From Mycolicibacterium iranicum (GTDB lineage: Bacteria > Actinomycetota > Actinomycetes > Mycobacteriales > Mycobacteriaceae), in NCBI RefSeq assembly GCF_002101705.1, contig NZ_LQPC01000026.1, forward strand, positions 331,242 to 395,241: a stretch of DNA of 64,000 nt, given 5' to 3'. The translations under genes and the position numbers were made by a program. This document shows, piece after piece, positions 50,335 through 58,283 of this stretch (its first letter is position 1; each line of letters starts with the position of its first letter). The notes under the pieces are model-generated. The model saw only the letters and a program-made list of their open reading frames with translations. It was not told the origin of the DNA and made no database searches.

Positions 50335-53205
50335 ATGCTCGCCATCCTCGCTGCCCATGCAGTCGCCGCCGTGTTGGCACCGTTGCTTGTGTACCGCTGG
50401 GGTCGGATGGCCTTCTATCCGCTGGCGCTGGTTCCTGTCGGCTCGCTGATCTGGGTGGTGCTCAACTGGCCGGCGAAAGGCCACGCCCACACCGTCGACG
50501 TGCCATGGGTCCCCGGTCTGTCGATGGACATCACGCTGCGATTCGACTCGCTCGCCGCGATCATGAGCGTGCTCGTCCTGGCCATCGGCGGCCTCGTCCT
50601 CTTCTATTGCGCCGACTACTTCAACCATCACGACGGACATACCGAGAAAAGGCTGCCGAGCTTCGCCGCCGAGCTCGTCGCGTTCTCCGGGGCGATGTTC
50701 GGCCTGGTCACCAGCGACAACATGCTGGTGCTCTACGTGTTCTGGGAGATCACGACGGTCCTGTCGTTCCTTCTGGTCGGGCACTACGCCGAACGGGCGA
50801 CCAGCCGCAGGTCCGCCACCCAGGCACTCCTTGTGACGACGTTCGGCGGACTCGCGATGCTCGTCGGCATCATCGTGATCGGCAACATCGCGGGCACCTT
50901 CCTGTTGTCGGAGTTGATCGCGAACCCTCCGACCGGTCTCGCCGCGTCGGTGGCGGTGGTGCTGATCCTGATCGGCGCGTTGTCGAAGTCGGCGATCGTG
51001 CCGATGCACTTCTGGCTGCCCGGTGCGATGGCGGCTCCCACGCCGGTCAGCGCGTACCTGCATGCCGCCGCGATGGTGAAGGCCGGCGTGTACCTGATCG
51101 CTCGCATGACGCCCGGCTTCGCCGACGGGCCTGAGTGGCGCCCGACCGTAGTCACGCTCGGTCTGCTGACCATGTTGCTGGCGGGCTGGCGAGCCATCCG
51201 CGAATACGACCTCAAGCTCATTCTGGCGTTCGGCACGGTCAGCCAACTGGGCCTCATCACCGTCATGGTCGGCTCGGGCGGCAGCGAGATGATGCTGGCC
51301 GGGCTCGCCATGCTGTGTGCCCACGCCATGTTCAAGGCCGCGCTGTTCATGGTCGTCGGCATCATCGACCACGCCACCGGCACCCGCGACATCCGCAGGC
51401 TCGCCTGGCTCGGGGACCGCAGCAAGGCTCTGCTCGTGGTCGGCTGCGGTGCCGCGGCGAGCATGGCGGCGCTGCCGCCGTTCTTCGGTTTCGTCGCCAA
51501 GGAGGCAGACTTCGAGACGGTGCTGCACAGCCCGTACCTCGGTGCCGCGTCCCCGTTCGTGCTGGCCGGCATCGTCCTCGGATCGGTGCTGACGACCGTG
51601 TACACCCTGCGCTTCGTGTTCGGCGCGTTCGCCCGCAAGGGTCTGCCCCACCCGAGCACCCGCGTCGAGGAGATGCACCGACCGGAACCTGCCTTCCTCG
51701 TTCCGCCTGCGATCCTCGCCGCGGCGGGATTGCTGTTCGGCCTGTGGCCCAAACCGCTCGACCGGGTCCTGTCCGACTACAGCGACACCGTGCCGGACCC
51801 CAGCGGCTACGACGGCCACTACTACCTCGCCCTGTGGCACGGCGTGAACCTGCCGCTGCTGCTGTCGGTGTTGGTGCTGGCGACGGGTATCGCGGTGTAT
51901 TTCGGACGCAAACGCCTACGCCGTGCACGCGCGGATTTCGTGCCGCTCGGCAATGCCGATCGCATCTACGATGCGGTGCTGCGCGGCGCCGATGTGTTGT
52001 CGGTGCGTCTGACTGCCGTCACGCAGCGCGGCTCGATCCCCGCGACCCAGGCGGTCATCCTGACGACGTTGGTGCTGCTGCCGGTCGCCGTGCTGACGTT
52101 CGGCGCACGCGACCGTCCGCAATTCGAGCTGTGGAACTCGGCACCTCAGGTCGTGGTGGGTGTCCTGATGTTGGCGGCTGCGCTGGCCGCGACCGTCATG
52201 CGCAATCGCCTGGCCGCGGTGCTGATGGTCGGCGTGACGGGCTACGGCTGCGGGGTGATCTTCGCCCTGCACGGAGCGCCTGATCTGGCGCTGACTCAGT
52301 TCCTGGTCGAGACACTGACTTTGGTGATGTTCGTGCTCGTCCTCAGAGTGCTTCCCGCCGAGACCGGCGGCACCGACATCAAGCGGTTCCGTGTGCCCCG
52401 CGCGCTGCTTGCGCTCGCGGTCGGTGCGACCGTCACCACCCTCGCGGCATTCGCGATGGCCGCCCGCAGCGGCAGGCCGCTCGCGGACCTCATCCCGGAA
52501 GCCGCCTACGAGCGGGGGCACGGGGCCAACGCCGTCAACGTGTTGCTCGTCGACATCCGCGCCTGGGACACGATGGGCGAGGTATGTGTCCTCCTCGTGG
52601 CGGCCACCGGCGTCGCGTCGATGGTGTTCCGGCACAGACGTTTCGGCGCCGCGCCTCGGGTGGCCGACGCCGGTCAGCCCGATATCGGCAGGCTCGGACC
52701 CGGTACGCGGAACAGCCCCGCCGCCGGCGACATCACGTGGCTGCGCGGCAGCGGGCTGCGCGACCCGCGGCACCGATCCCTGGTTCTGGAGGTTGCGACC
52801 CGGCTGATCTTCCCGGTCATGATGGTGTTGTCGGCGTACTTCTTCTTCGCCGGTCACAATGTGCCCGGCGGCGGCTTCGCCGGCGGGCTGATGGCCGGCC
52901 TGGCACTGGTGTTGCGCTATCTGGCCGGTGGACGCTACGAGCTGGGTGAGACTTTGCCGCTCGACGCGGGCAAGATCCTCGGTGCGGGACTGACATTGGC
53001 CGCAGGCACCGCGTTCGCCTCACTGCTGATGGGTGCACCCGCGTTGTCGTCGGCGCTGATCCAGGTCGACGTGCCCGTGCTCGGGACGGTCAAGTTCGTC
53101 ACCGCGCTCATCTTCGACCTGGGCGTGTACCTGATCGTGGTCGGGCTGGTGCTCGACGTGCTGCGCAGCCTCGGAGCACGCATCGACGAGGAGGTGAAGA
53201 AATGA
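50335..53205 (+). CDS. mrpA: Mrp Na+(K+)/H+ antiporter subunit A fused to subunit B
   Basis: 956 residues. Residues ~1-500 are the NuoL-like proton-translocating part (WEITTVLSFLLVGHY, MPMHFWLPGAM-type motif at residue ~224, EYDLKLILAFGTVSQLG). An MrpA-specific C-terminal section with GAPDLALTQFLVETLTLVMFVLVLR follows. The last ~130 residues (LIFPVMMVLSAYFFFAGHNVPGGGFAGGL) are MrpB. A-B fusion is usual in actinobacteria. It overlaps mrpC by four bases (ATGA). With C-G it exchanges Na+ or K+ for protons, using the membrane potential. Confidence 0.93.
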   Translation: MLAILAAHAVAAVLAPLLVYRWGRMAFYPLALVPVGSLIWVVLNWPAKGHAHTVDVPWVPGLSMDITLRFDSLAAIMSVLVLAIGGLVLFYCADYFNHHDGHTEKRLPSFAAELVAFSGAMFGLVTSDNMLVLYVFWEITTVLSFLLVGHYAERATSRRSATQALLVTTFGGLAMLVGIIVIGNIAGTFLLSELIANPPTGLAASVAVVLILIGALSKSAIVPMHFWLPGAMAAPTPVSAYLHAAAMVKAGVYLIARMTPGFADGPEWRPTVVTLGLLTMLLAGWRAIREYDLKLILAFGTVSQLGLITVMVGSGGSEMMLAGLAMLCAHAMFKAALFMVVGIIDHATGTRDIRRLAWLGDRSKALLVVGCGAAASMAALPPFFGFVAKEADFETVLHSPYLGAASPFVLAGIVLGSVLTTVYTLRFVFGAFARKGLPHPSTRVEEMHRPEPAFLVPPAILAAAGLLFGLWPKPLDRVLSDYSDTVPDPSGYDGHYYLALWHGVNLPLLLSVLVLATGIAVYFGRKRLRRARADFVPLGNADRIYDAVLRGADVLSVRLTAVTQRGSIPATQAVILTTLVLLPVAVLTFGARDRPQFELWNSAPQVVVGVLMLAAALAATVMRNRLAAVLMVGVTGYGCGVIFALHGAPDLALTQFLVETLTLVMFVLVLRVLPAETGGTDIKRFRVPRALLALAVGATVTTLAAFAMAARSGRPLADLIPEAAYERGHGANAVNVLLVDIRAWDTMGEVCVLLVAATGVASMVFRHRRFGAAPRVADAGQPDIGRLGPGTRNSPAAGDITWLRGSGLRDPRHRSLVLEVATRLIFPVMMVLSAYFFFAGHNVPGGGFAGGLMAGLALVLRYLAGGRYELGETLPLDAGKILGAGLTLAAGTAFASLLMGAPALSSALIQVDVPVLGTVKFVTALIFDLGVYLIVVGLVLDVLRSLGARIDEEVKK

Positions 53206-53672
53206 CGACATACGTTGTGGGGCTCGTCATCATCGGCGGCCTGACCAGCGCCGGGGTCTATCTGCTGCTCGAACGTCACCTGACCCGAATGTTGTTGGGA
53301 CTGCTGCTGATCAGCAATGCGATCAATCTCCTTCTCCTGGCCGCCGGCGGCCCCACCGGCAACCCGCCGGTGTACGGCAGGACGAGCGGGGACCAGACGG
53401 CGACAGCAGATCCGTTGGCGCAGGGCCTGATTCTCACCGCCATCGTCATCACGATGGGTGTCGCGGCCTTCGTGCTGGCGCTGACCTACCGCTCCTACCG
53501 GCTGAACACCATGGAGGAGGTCACCAACGATCCCGAGGACGCGCGGGTCTCGCAGATGACGGGCACCGAGGTCGGCGAGGAGATCGAGGGGCGACTCGAA
53601 CCCGACCCCGCCATCGACACCGATCTTCCCGACGAACTCGATGCGCTACCGGGACATCAGGGTTCACGATGA
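53202..53672 (+). CDS. mrpC: Mrp antiporter subunit C
   Basis: 156 residues. Three membrane helices with the NuoK-like wording LERHLTRMLLGLLLISNAINLLLL and LILTAIVITMGVAAFVLAL, then a 55-residue acidic cytoplasmic tail that is longer than in Bacillus MrpC. It couples to MrpD in the membrane. Overlaps mrpA and mrpD by four bases each. Confidence 0.93.
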   Translation: MTTYVVGLVIIGGLTSAGVYLLLERHLTRMLLGLLLISNAINLLLLAAGGPTGNPPVYGRTSGDQTATADPLAQGLILTAIVITMGVAAFVLALTYRSYRLNTMEEVTNDPEDARVSQMTGTEVGEEIEGRLEPDPAIDTDLPDELDALPGHQGSR

Positions 53673-55276
53673 TCGGCAGCCATCTCGCTCCCGTGCTGGC
53701 GCCTCTCCCGGTGCTGGTGCCGATGATCGCCGCGGCGATGACACTGTTCGCCGGACGCATGCCGCGGCTGCAGCGCGCGCTCACCGTGCTCGCGTTGACC
53801 GTCGTGCTCGTGGTGTCGGCGATGCTCGTCCATCTCGCCGACCGCGACGGCACCATCGCGCTGCAGGTCGGCGGATGGGGTCCGACGGAACCGGGTATGG
53901 GCCCGCTGGGCATCACACTCGTCATCGACCGGTTGTCGGCCCTGATGCTTGTGGTCTCTGCGATCGTGCTGCTGGCGGTGGTCTTCTACGCGATCGGGCA
54001 GGGTATTCGCGATGGCGATGAGCGCCAGCCAGTTTCGATCTTCCTCCCGACGTATCTGGTGCTGGCGGCAGGCGTCTTCATGGCGTTCTCGGCCGGCGAC
54101 CTGTTCAACCTCTTCGTCGGTTTCGAGGTGCTGCTGAGCGCGAGCTTCGTGCTGCTGACGATCGGCGCCAGCAAGGAGCGGGTCCGGGCGGGCATCTCCT
54201 ATGTGATGGTCTCGATGGTCTCGTCGTTGATCTTCCTGTTCGGCATCGCGCTGGTCTACGCCACCACCGGCACGTTGAACCTGGCGGAGCTGTCGGTGCG
54301 CCTGGAGGGCGTCCCGGAGGGCACCCGGATGGCATTGTTCGCCGTTCTGCTCGTGGCTTTCGGCATCAAGGCTGCCGTCTTCCCGCTGTCGACCTGGCTG
54401 CCTGACTCGTACCCGACCGCGCCCGCGCCCGTCACCGCCGTCTTCGCCGGCCTGCTCACCAAAGTCGGTGTGTACGCAATCATCCGCGCACACTCGCTGC
54501 TGTTCCCCGGCGGCGGAATGGATGACGTGCTGCTCGTGGCCGGTCTTCTGACTATGCTCGTCGGTATCTTCGGCGCGATCGCGCAGAGCGACATCAAGCG
54601 GCTGCTGTCGTTCACGCTCGTCAGCCACATCGGTTACATGGTGTTCGGCATCGCCCTGTCCAACGATCTCGGCATGGCGGGGGCCATCTATTACGTGGCG
54701 CACCACATTCTGGTCCAGACGACGCTGTTCCTGGTGGTGGGTTTGATCGAGCGACAGGCCGGCGCGTCGACGCTGCAGCGCCTCGGCGGACTTGCCGCTG
54801 CCAGCCCGGTGCTGGCGTTCGTCTTCGTCGTGCCCGCCCTCAATCTCGGTGGGATCCCGCCGTTTTCGGGATTCATCGGCAAGGTGGCGCTGCTGGAGGC
54901 CGGCGCCCAGGTCGGGTCGTCGCTGGCATGGCTTCTGGTGGCAGGCAGCGTGATCACGAGCTTGCTGACGTTGTACGTCGTGGCGCGGGTGTGGACGAAA
55001 GCGTTCTGGCGGTCCCGTGCGGACGCACCCGAGGGCCATCTCTCGGCGGCCGCACCGTCGGCGCTTCTCGCTGACGGAGAGGACATCGAGTTGGTCGACC
55101 GCGACGACGTCGGGCGGATGCCGGTCGGGATGCTGGTTCCGACGGGGGCGCTGATCGCGGTGGGTCTGATGCTGACGGTGATGGCTGGGCCTATCTTCGC
55201 CTACAGCAGTCGTGCGGCCGACGAGGTGCTCGACCGAGGGCAGTACATCAGCGCGGTCCTGGGGGACTTCCGATGA
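53669..55276 (+). CDS. mrpD: Mrp antiporter subunit D
   Basis: 535 residues, about fourteen helices, NuoN-like. It has FNLFVGFEVLLSASFVLLTIGA, then KAAVFPLSTWLPDSYPTAPAPVTAVFAGLLTKVGVYA with the essential Lys, and AIAQSDIKRLLSFTLVSHIGYM. It is the second proton-translocating subunit. ATGA overlap with mrpC, and its TGA overlaps the mrpE ATG. Confidence 0.94.
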   Translation: MIGSHLAPVLAPLPVLVPMIAAAMTLFAGRMPRLQRALTVLALTVVLVVSAMLVHLADRDGTIALQVGGWGPTEPGMGPLGITLVIDRLSALMLVVSAIVLLAVVFYAIGQGIRDGDERQPVSIFLPTYLVLAAGVFMAFSAGDLFNLFVGFEVLLSASFVLLTIGASKERVRAGISYVMVSMVSSLIFLFGIALVYATTGTLNLAELSVRLEGVPEGTRMALFAVLLVAFGIKAAVFPLSTWLPDSYPTAPAPVTAVFAGLLTKVGVYAIIRAHSLLFPGGGMDDVLLVAGLLTMLVGIFGAIAQSDIKRLLSFTLVSHIGYMVFGIALSNDLGMAGAIYYVAHHILVQTTLFLVVGLIERQAGASTLQRLGGLAAASPVLAFVFVVPALNLGGIPPFSGFIGKVALLEAGAQVGSSLAWLLVAGSVITSLLTLYVVARVWTKAFWRSRADAPEGHLSAAAPSALLADGEDIELVDRDDVGRMPVGMLVPTGALIAVGLMLTVMAGPIFAYSSRAADEVLDRGQYISAVLGDFR

Positions 55277-55362
55277 GCGCTCGCGCGAAGAGAATGAAGC
55301 CGATGAGCGCTCGCGCGAAGAGCATGAAGCCGATGAGCGCTCGCGCGAAGAGCATGAATCGG
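55273..55362 (+). repeat. 30-bp in-frame tandem repeat, three copies, at the mrpE start
   Basis: Copies start at 55273, 55303 and 55333, each beginning atgagcgctcgcgcgaagag. They differ only at a few positions (aga/agc, aagccg/aatcgg). Each encodes ten residues and carries its own ATG with a gaag-rich stretch upstream. Confidence 0.92.
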
Positions 55363-55899
55363 ATGCGGACGAACGCGCTGCGCGTCTGGATGATCTGCTG
55401 GCTGATCCTGATCTGGGTGTTGTTGTGGGGCACCGTCTCTGCGGCCAACATCCTGTCCGGGCTCGCGGTGGCGCTGGTGATCACGCTGTTGCTGCCGTTG
55501 CCGCCCGTTCCGGTGGAGGGCAGGTTCCATCCGCTGTCGCTGACCAGGCTCGTCGTGACCGTCGCCTACTGGCTGCTGGTGTCGTCGGTTCAGGTCGCGG
55601 TGCTGGCGCTCAAACCTGGCCCGCCTCCGCTGACGGCCGTGCTGCGTGCTCATCTGGACATCAAGTCGGACCTGGTGCTGGCGCTTGCGGTCAACATCAT
55701 GAACCTGACTCCGGGCAACATCGTCCTCGAGATCGACCAGGCGCGCCGAATGATCTACGTCCACGTGCTCGACGTCGGATCTGACCGTACCGTCAACCGC
55801 TTCTACCATCAGGTCGACAAGCTGCAGAAGCTGTTGGTGGCCTCTTTCGAACGCGACGAGGACTGGAAACCGTCGGCCGACAAGGAGGTGGAGGCATGA
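55273..55899 (+). CDS. mrpE: Mrp antiporter subunit E with repeated N-terminus
   Basis: 208 residues. Residues 1-30 are three near-identical decapeptides (MSARAK-R/S-MKP). After them the family N-terminus begins (RTNALRVWMICWLILIWVLLWG) with two helices and the MrpE cytoplasmic domain (LALAVNIMNLTPGNIVLEIDQARRMIYVHVLDVG). The basic repeat precedes the first membrane helix and would face the cytoplasm. ATG occurs at each repeat (55273, 55303, 55333), so translation could begin at any of them; only the first overlaps the mrpD stop. Overlaps mrpF by four bases. Confidence 0.92.
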   Translation: MSARAKRMKPMSARAKSMKPMSARAKSMNRMRTNALRVWMICWLILIWVLLWGTVSAANILSGLAVALVITLLLPLPPVPVEGRFHPLSLTRLVVTVAYWLLVSSVQVAVLALKPGPPPLTAVLRAHLDIKSDLVLALAVNIMNLTPGNIVLEIDQARRMIYVHVLDVGSDRTVNRFYHQVDKLQKLLVASFERDEDWKPSADKEVEA

Positions 55900-56183
55900 T
55901 GTACGTCTGGATTGCGGCGGGCGTGATGCTCTCGCTCGCGGCGCTGGCCACCATGCTTCGGATGCTGCTGGGCCCCACCACGTTGGACCGGCTGGTCGCG
56001 CTCGACACCCTCGTCGCCGTGACGATGTGTGCGATCGGAACGTGGGCGGCGTTCAGTCTCGACACGACCGTCACGTACAGCCTCACTGCCCTCGCCTTGA
56101 TCACCTTCGTGGGTTCGGTGAGCGTCGCCAGGTTCCGCGTCCCGGACGTCCCGGACGCCACCGAGCAGACGGCCGAGCGATGA
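55896..56183 (+). CDS. mrpF: Mrp antiporter subunit F
   Basis: 95 residues, three helices. RMLLGPTTLDRLVALDTLVAV is the family signature, with the conserved Asp in the second helix. Overlaps mrpE and mrpG by four bases. Confidence 0.93.
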   Translation: MMYVWIAAGVMLSLAALATMLRMLLGPTTLDRLVALDTLVAVTMCAIGTWAAFSLDTTVTYSLTALALITFVGSVSVARFRVPDVPDATEQTAER

Positions 56184-56548
56184 GCGTCTCCGACATCGTC
56201 GCTGCCGGCCTGATTCTCAGCGGGTCGGCACTTGCCCTCACCGCAGCGATCGGGGTCGTGCGATTCCCCGACACCCTGTCTCGAATGCACGCCGCGACCA
56301 AGCCTCAGGTACTGGGCCTGCTGTTGGTGCTGGCGGGTGCCGCCGTCCGACTCAGAGGCAACATCGACGTCGGCATGCTGATCTTGACCGGGCTGTTCAC
56401 GCTCATCACCGCACCAGTGATCGCCAACCGGGTCGGCCAGCTCGCCTATCGGGAGCAGAACATTCGTGACGACCTTGTGACCAGGGACGAAATGCATGAT
56501 TTCTCCGCCGAACGGGAACTCCGAGGCAATGACGGTGATGGACGGTGA
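56180..56548 (+). CDS. mrpG: Mrp antiporter subunit G
   Basis: 122 residues, three helices: ILSGSALALTAAIGVVRFPDTLSRMHAATKPQVLGLLLVLAG is the MrpG signature. A 30-residue charged tail follows. ATGA overlap with mrpF completes the order A(B)-C-D-E-F-G. Its end overlaps the start of the methyltransferase gene. Confidence 0.93.
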   Translation: MSVSDIVAAGLILSGSALALTAAIGVVRFPDTLSRMHAATKPQVLGLLLVLAGAAVRLRGNIDVGMLILTGLFTLITAPVIANRVGQLAYREQNIRDDLVTRDEMHDFSAERELRGNDGDGR

Positions 56549-57269
56549 CCATCCGGCAGTCGATGCCGGCGTAACGCGCACAGCGCTGAGCGTCACCATG
56601 GCGCGCGCGCGGGAGACGATGTCCCGCCTCCCGTTGTTCACCGACCCGTACGCGCAGATTCTGCTCGACGCAGTCGGCACCGCCGAGTCACCCGCCTCGA
56701 TGCAGGACCACTCGTCTGCCGCAGCGCGCACAAAGTGGTTCGACGAGTTCTTTCTGACCGCGAGCTCCGCGGGCGTCTCGCAGGTTGTCATCCTCGCCCC
56801 GGGCCTGGACACGCGGGCGTGGCGGTTGCCGTGGCTGAACGACACCGTCATCTACGAGGTCGACGAGCCGCAGGTGCTGGAGTTCAAGGAGCGGGTCCTT
56901 GCGGCATCCGGGGCGACTCCTACGGCGCGACGCGTCGCGGTGCCGTTCGAGTCACGCGAGCACTGGCCGAAATCGCTGACGTCGTTGGGCTTCGACCACA
57001 CCGAGCCGACAGCGTGGGCCGGTGAGGGGCTACCCGCCGGGCTTCCCGCCCAGACGCTGACCCGGATCCTGGAGAAGGTTGAGCTCTACAGTGCACGCGG
57101 CAGTCGTATTGCCGTCGAAGTCGGTGCGGACATGCCGATCGATGTCTCGTGCTGGCTGTGTGAGCGCCACTGGGAGGTCGGCACGACCCCCGCCGAGGAG
57201 CTGATGAACCGGTACCACCGCGCGCCTGCCACCGAGGACGTCCTGTTCCTCGACGGTCGCAAGCTCTGA
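56529..57269 (+). CDS. SAM-dependent methyltransferase, UPF0677/TIGR00027 family
   Basis: 246 residues. GVTRTALSVTMARARETMSRLPLFTDPYAQ near the N-terminus, then VVILAPGLDTRAWRLPW (SAM loop) and VIYEVDEPQVLEFKE, are the hallmark of the leucine-carboxyl-methyltransferase-like family expanded in mycobacteria. Substrates are unknown. Start codons at 56496, 56529 and 56538 are possible; 56529 keeps most of the family N-terminus. It overlaps the mrpG end by 20 bp, so it is probably transcribed with the Mrp operon. Confidence 0.82.
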   Translation: MTVMDGDHPAVDAGVTRTALSVTMARARETMSRLPLFTDPYAQILLDAVGTAESPASMQDHSSAAARTKWFDEFFLTASSAGVSQVVILAPGLDTRAWRLPWLNDTVIYEVDEPQVLEFKERVLAASGATPTARRVAVPFESREHWPKSLTSLGFDHTEPTAWAGEGLPAGLPAQTLTRILEKVELYSARGSRIAVEVGADMPIDVSCWLCERHWEVGTTPAEELMNRYHRAPATEDVLFLDGRKL

Positions 57270-57336
57270 CGAAAACTGTTCCGCGAGAGCGCGAACGATC
57301 ACAAGAATGGTGCGCCGGCGCCCCGCGAACCTGAGG

Positions 57337-57342
57337 TAGCGT
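57337..57342 (+). promoter_or_regulatory. -10 element of the EspC-like gene
   Basis: tagcgt ends 8 nt before ATG 57351. The first base of the message would fall at or next to the start codon. Confidence 0.4.
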
Positions 57343-57350
57343 CGAGTTCT

Positions 57351-57641
57351 ATGACACTGATGGTCAATCCGGACATCCTGCGGGCATTCGCGGGACAGGT
57401 CGAGTCAACATCAGCGGTGATCCGCGAGGCGGATGTCGGCACCACGGTGTCCACCGCGGCCGACGGGCTTCCCGGATCGACAACGCAGTGGGCGACGAAA
57501 CTTGTTGGCACGCACGTCGGCGAGCAGGCCAGGGCGATCGCGGACAACGTCGCGAAAATGGGCACGGCGGTGCGAGGTACCGGTGATTCCTACGAGGTGA
57601 CGGACACCGACCTGGCCGGGAACTTCAAAGGTATCTTCTGA
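57351..57641 (+). CDS. Type VII secretion target, EspC/DUF2580-like
   Basis: 96 residues, helix-turn-helix profile. MVNPDILRAFAGQVESTSAVIREAD is a first helix, a W at ~44 sits near the turn (TTQWATKLVG), a second helix follows (EQARAIADNVAKMGTAVRGTGDSYE), and YEVTD gives a YxxxD signal near residue 82. These features match the DUF2580/EspC-type targets of ESX systems. No ESX core gene is nearby, so any secretion machine is elsewhere. ATG 57360 (MVNPDIL) is an alternative start. Confidence 0.75.
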   Translation: MTLMVNPDILRAFAGQVESTSAVIREADVGTTVSTAADGLPGSTTQWATKLVGTHVGEQARAIADNVAKMGTAVRGTGDSYEVTDTDLAGNFKGIF

Positions 57642-57647
57642 CGGAAA

Positions 57648-58280
57648 TCATTCCGACAGCTGGAATTCGACCATCGCGATGACGGTGTCCACCGCCTCCG
57701 ACAGCGCGGTCACCCGTTCGGCAACGGTCGGCGCGGCCAGCACCGCGTAACGATCGGCCTGTCCGATCGGGAGTCGGGTGGTCAACGCGTACAACCATTG
57801 TGAGGCATCGCCCGATTCGTCGGCCCCACGCACGATATCGCGGGCATTGACCTGCGCTCCCCGCGCGGTCGCGATTCTCTCGAACAAGCCCACCATCCGG
57901 TCCTCGATGTCGCGGATCGCCGCGAAGTCGACCGGCTCACCCGGCTCGTCGGGCCACACCTCGATCACCGCCCGCGGGTACGGATCATCCGGCAGCCACT
58001 CCAGGATTCGGATCCTCTCCCCCAGAACGCATTTCATCCGGTAACGGCCAGACCCCATGTCGGCGTACTCGGCAATTCGCGCGAGCACGCCCACGTCGCT
58101 GCGAGAATCCCCGCCGCCCACCTCGCGGCCCGCCGCGATCAGCACCACCCCGAAGACCGGGTCCTCGGACGCCAAACACGTTCGCACCAGCGCCGAATAC
58201 CTGGGTTCGAAGATCCGCAGCGGCAGCACCTCGCCCGGCAGCATCGCCATTTCGAGGGGGAACATCGGCAGTGTCGGCAT
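57648..58280 (-). CDS. LON substrate-binding-domain protein (Rv0434-like)
   Basis: 210 residues. LPMFPLEMAMLPGEVLPLRIFEPRYSALV (~4-32) and the GVVLIAAGREVGGG segment are the Lon N-terminal PUA-like domain; no ATPase or protease part follows. Stand-alone LON-domain proteins may present substrates to Lon or Clp; role unproven. It is the last gene of a leftward group with ybdK and sodC, 3 bp after ybdK. Confidence 0.88.
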   Translation of the reverse strand: MPTLPMFPLEMAMLPGEVLPLRIFEPRYSALVRTCLASEDPVFGVVLIAAGREVGGGDSRSDVGVLARIAEYADMGSGRYRMKCVLGERIRILEWLPDDPYPRAVIEVWPDEPGEPVDFAAIRDIEDRMVGLFERIATARGAQVNARDIVRGADESGDASQWLYALTTRLPIGQADRYAVLAAPTVAERVTALSEAVDTVIAMVEFQLSE

Positions 58281-58283
58281 TCG

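Noticed and set aside
48387..50345. 652-codon minus-strand frame across the antiporter and TrkA genes
   Set aside because: Arg/Ala/Gly-rich shadow sequence; it crosses two genes with clear motifs on other frames.
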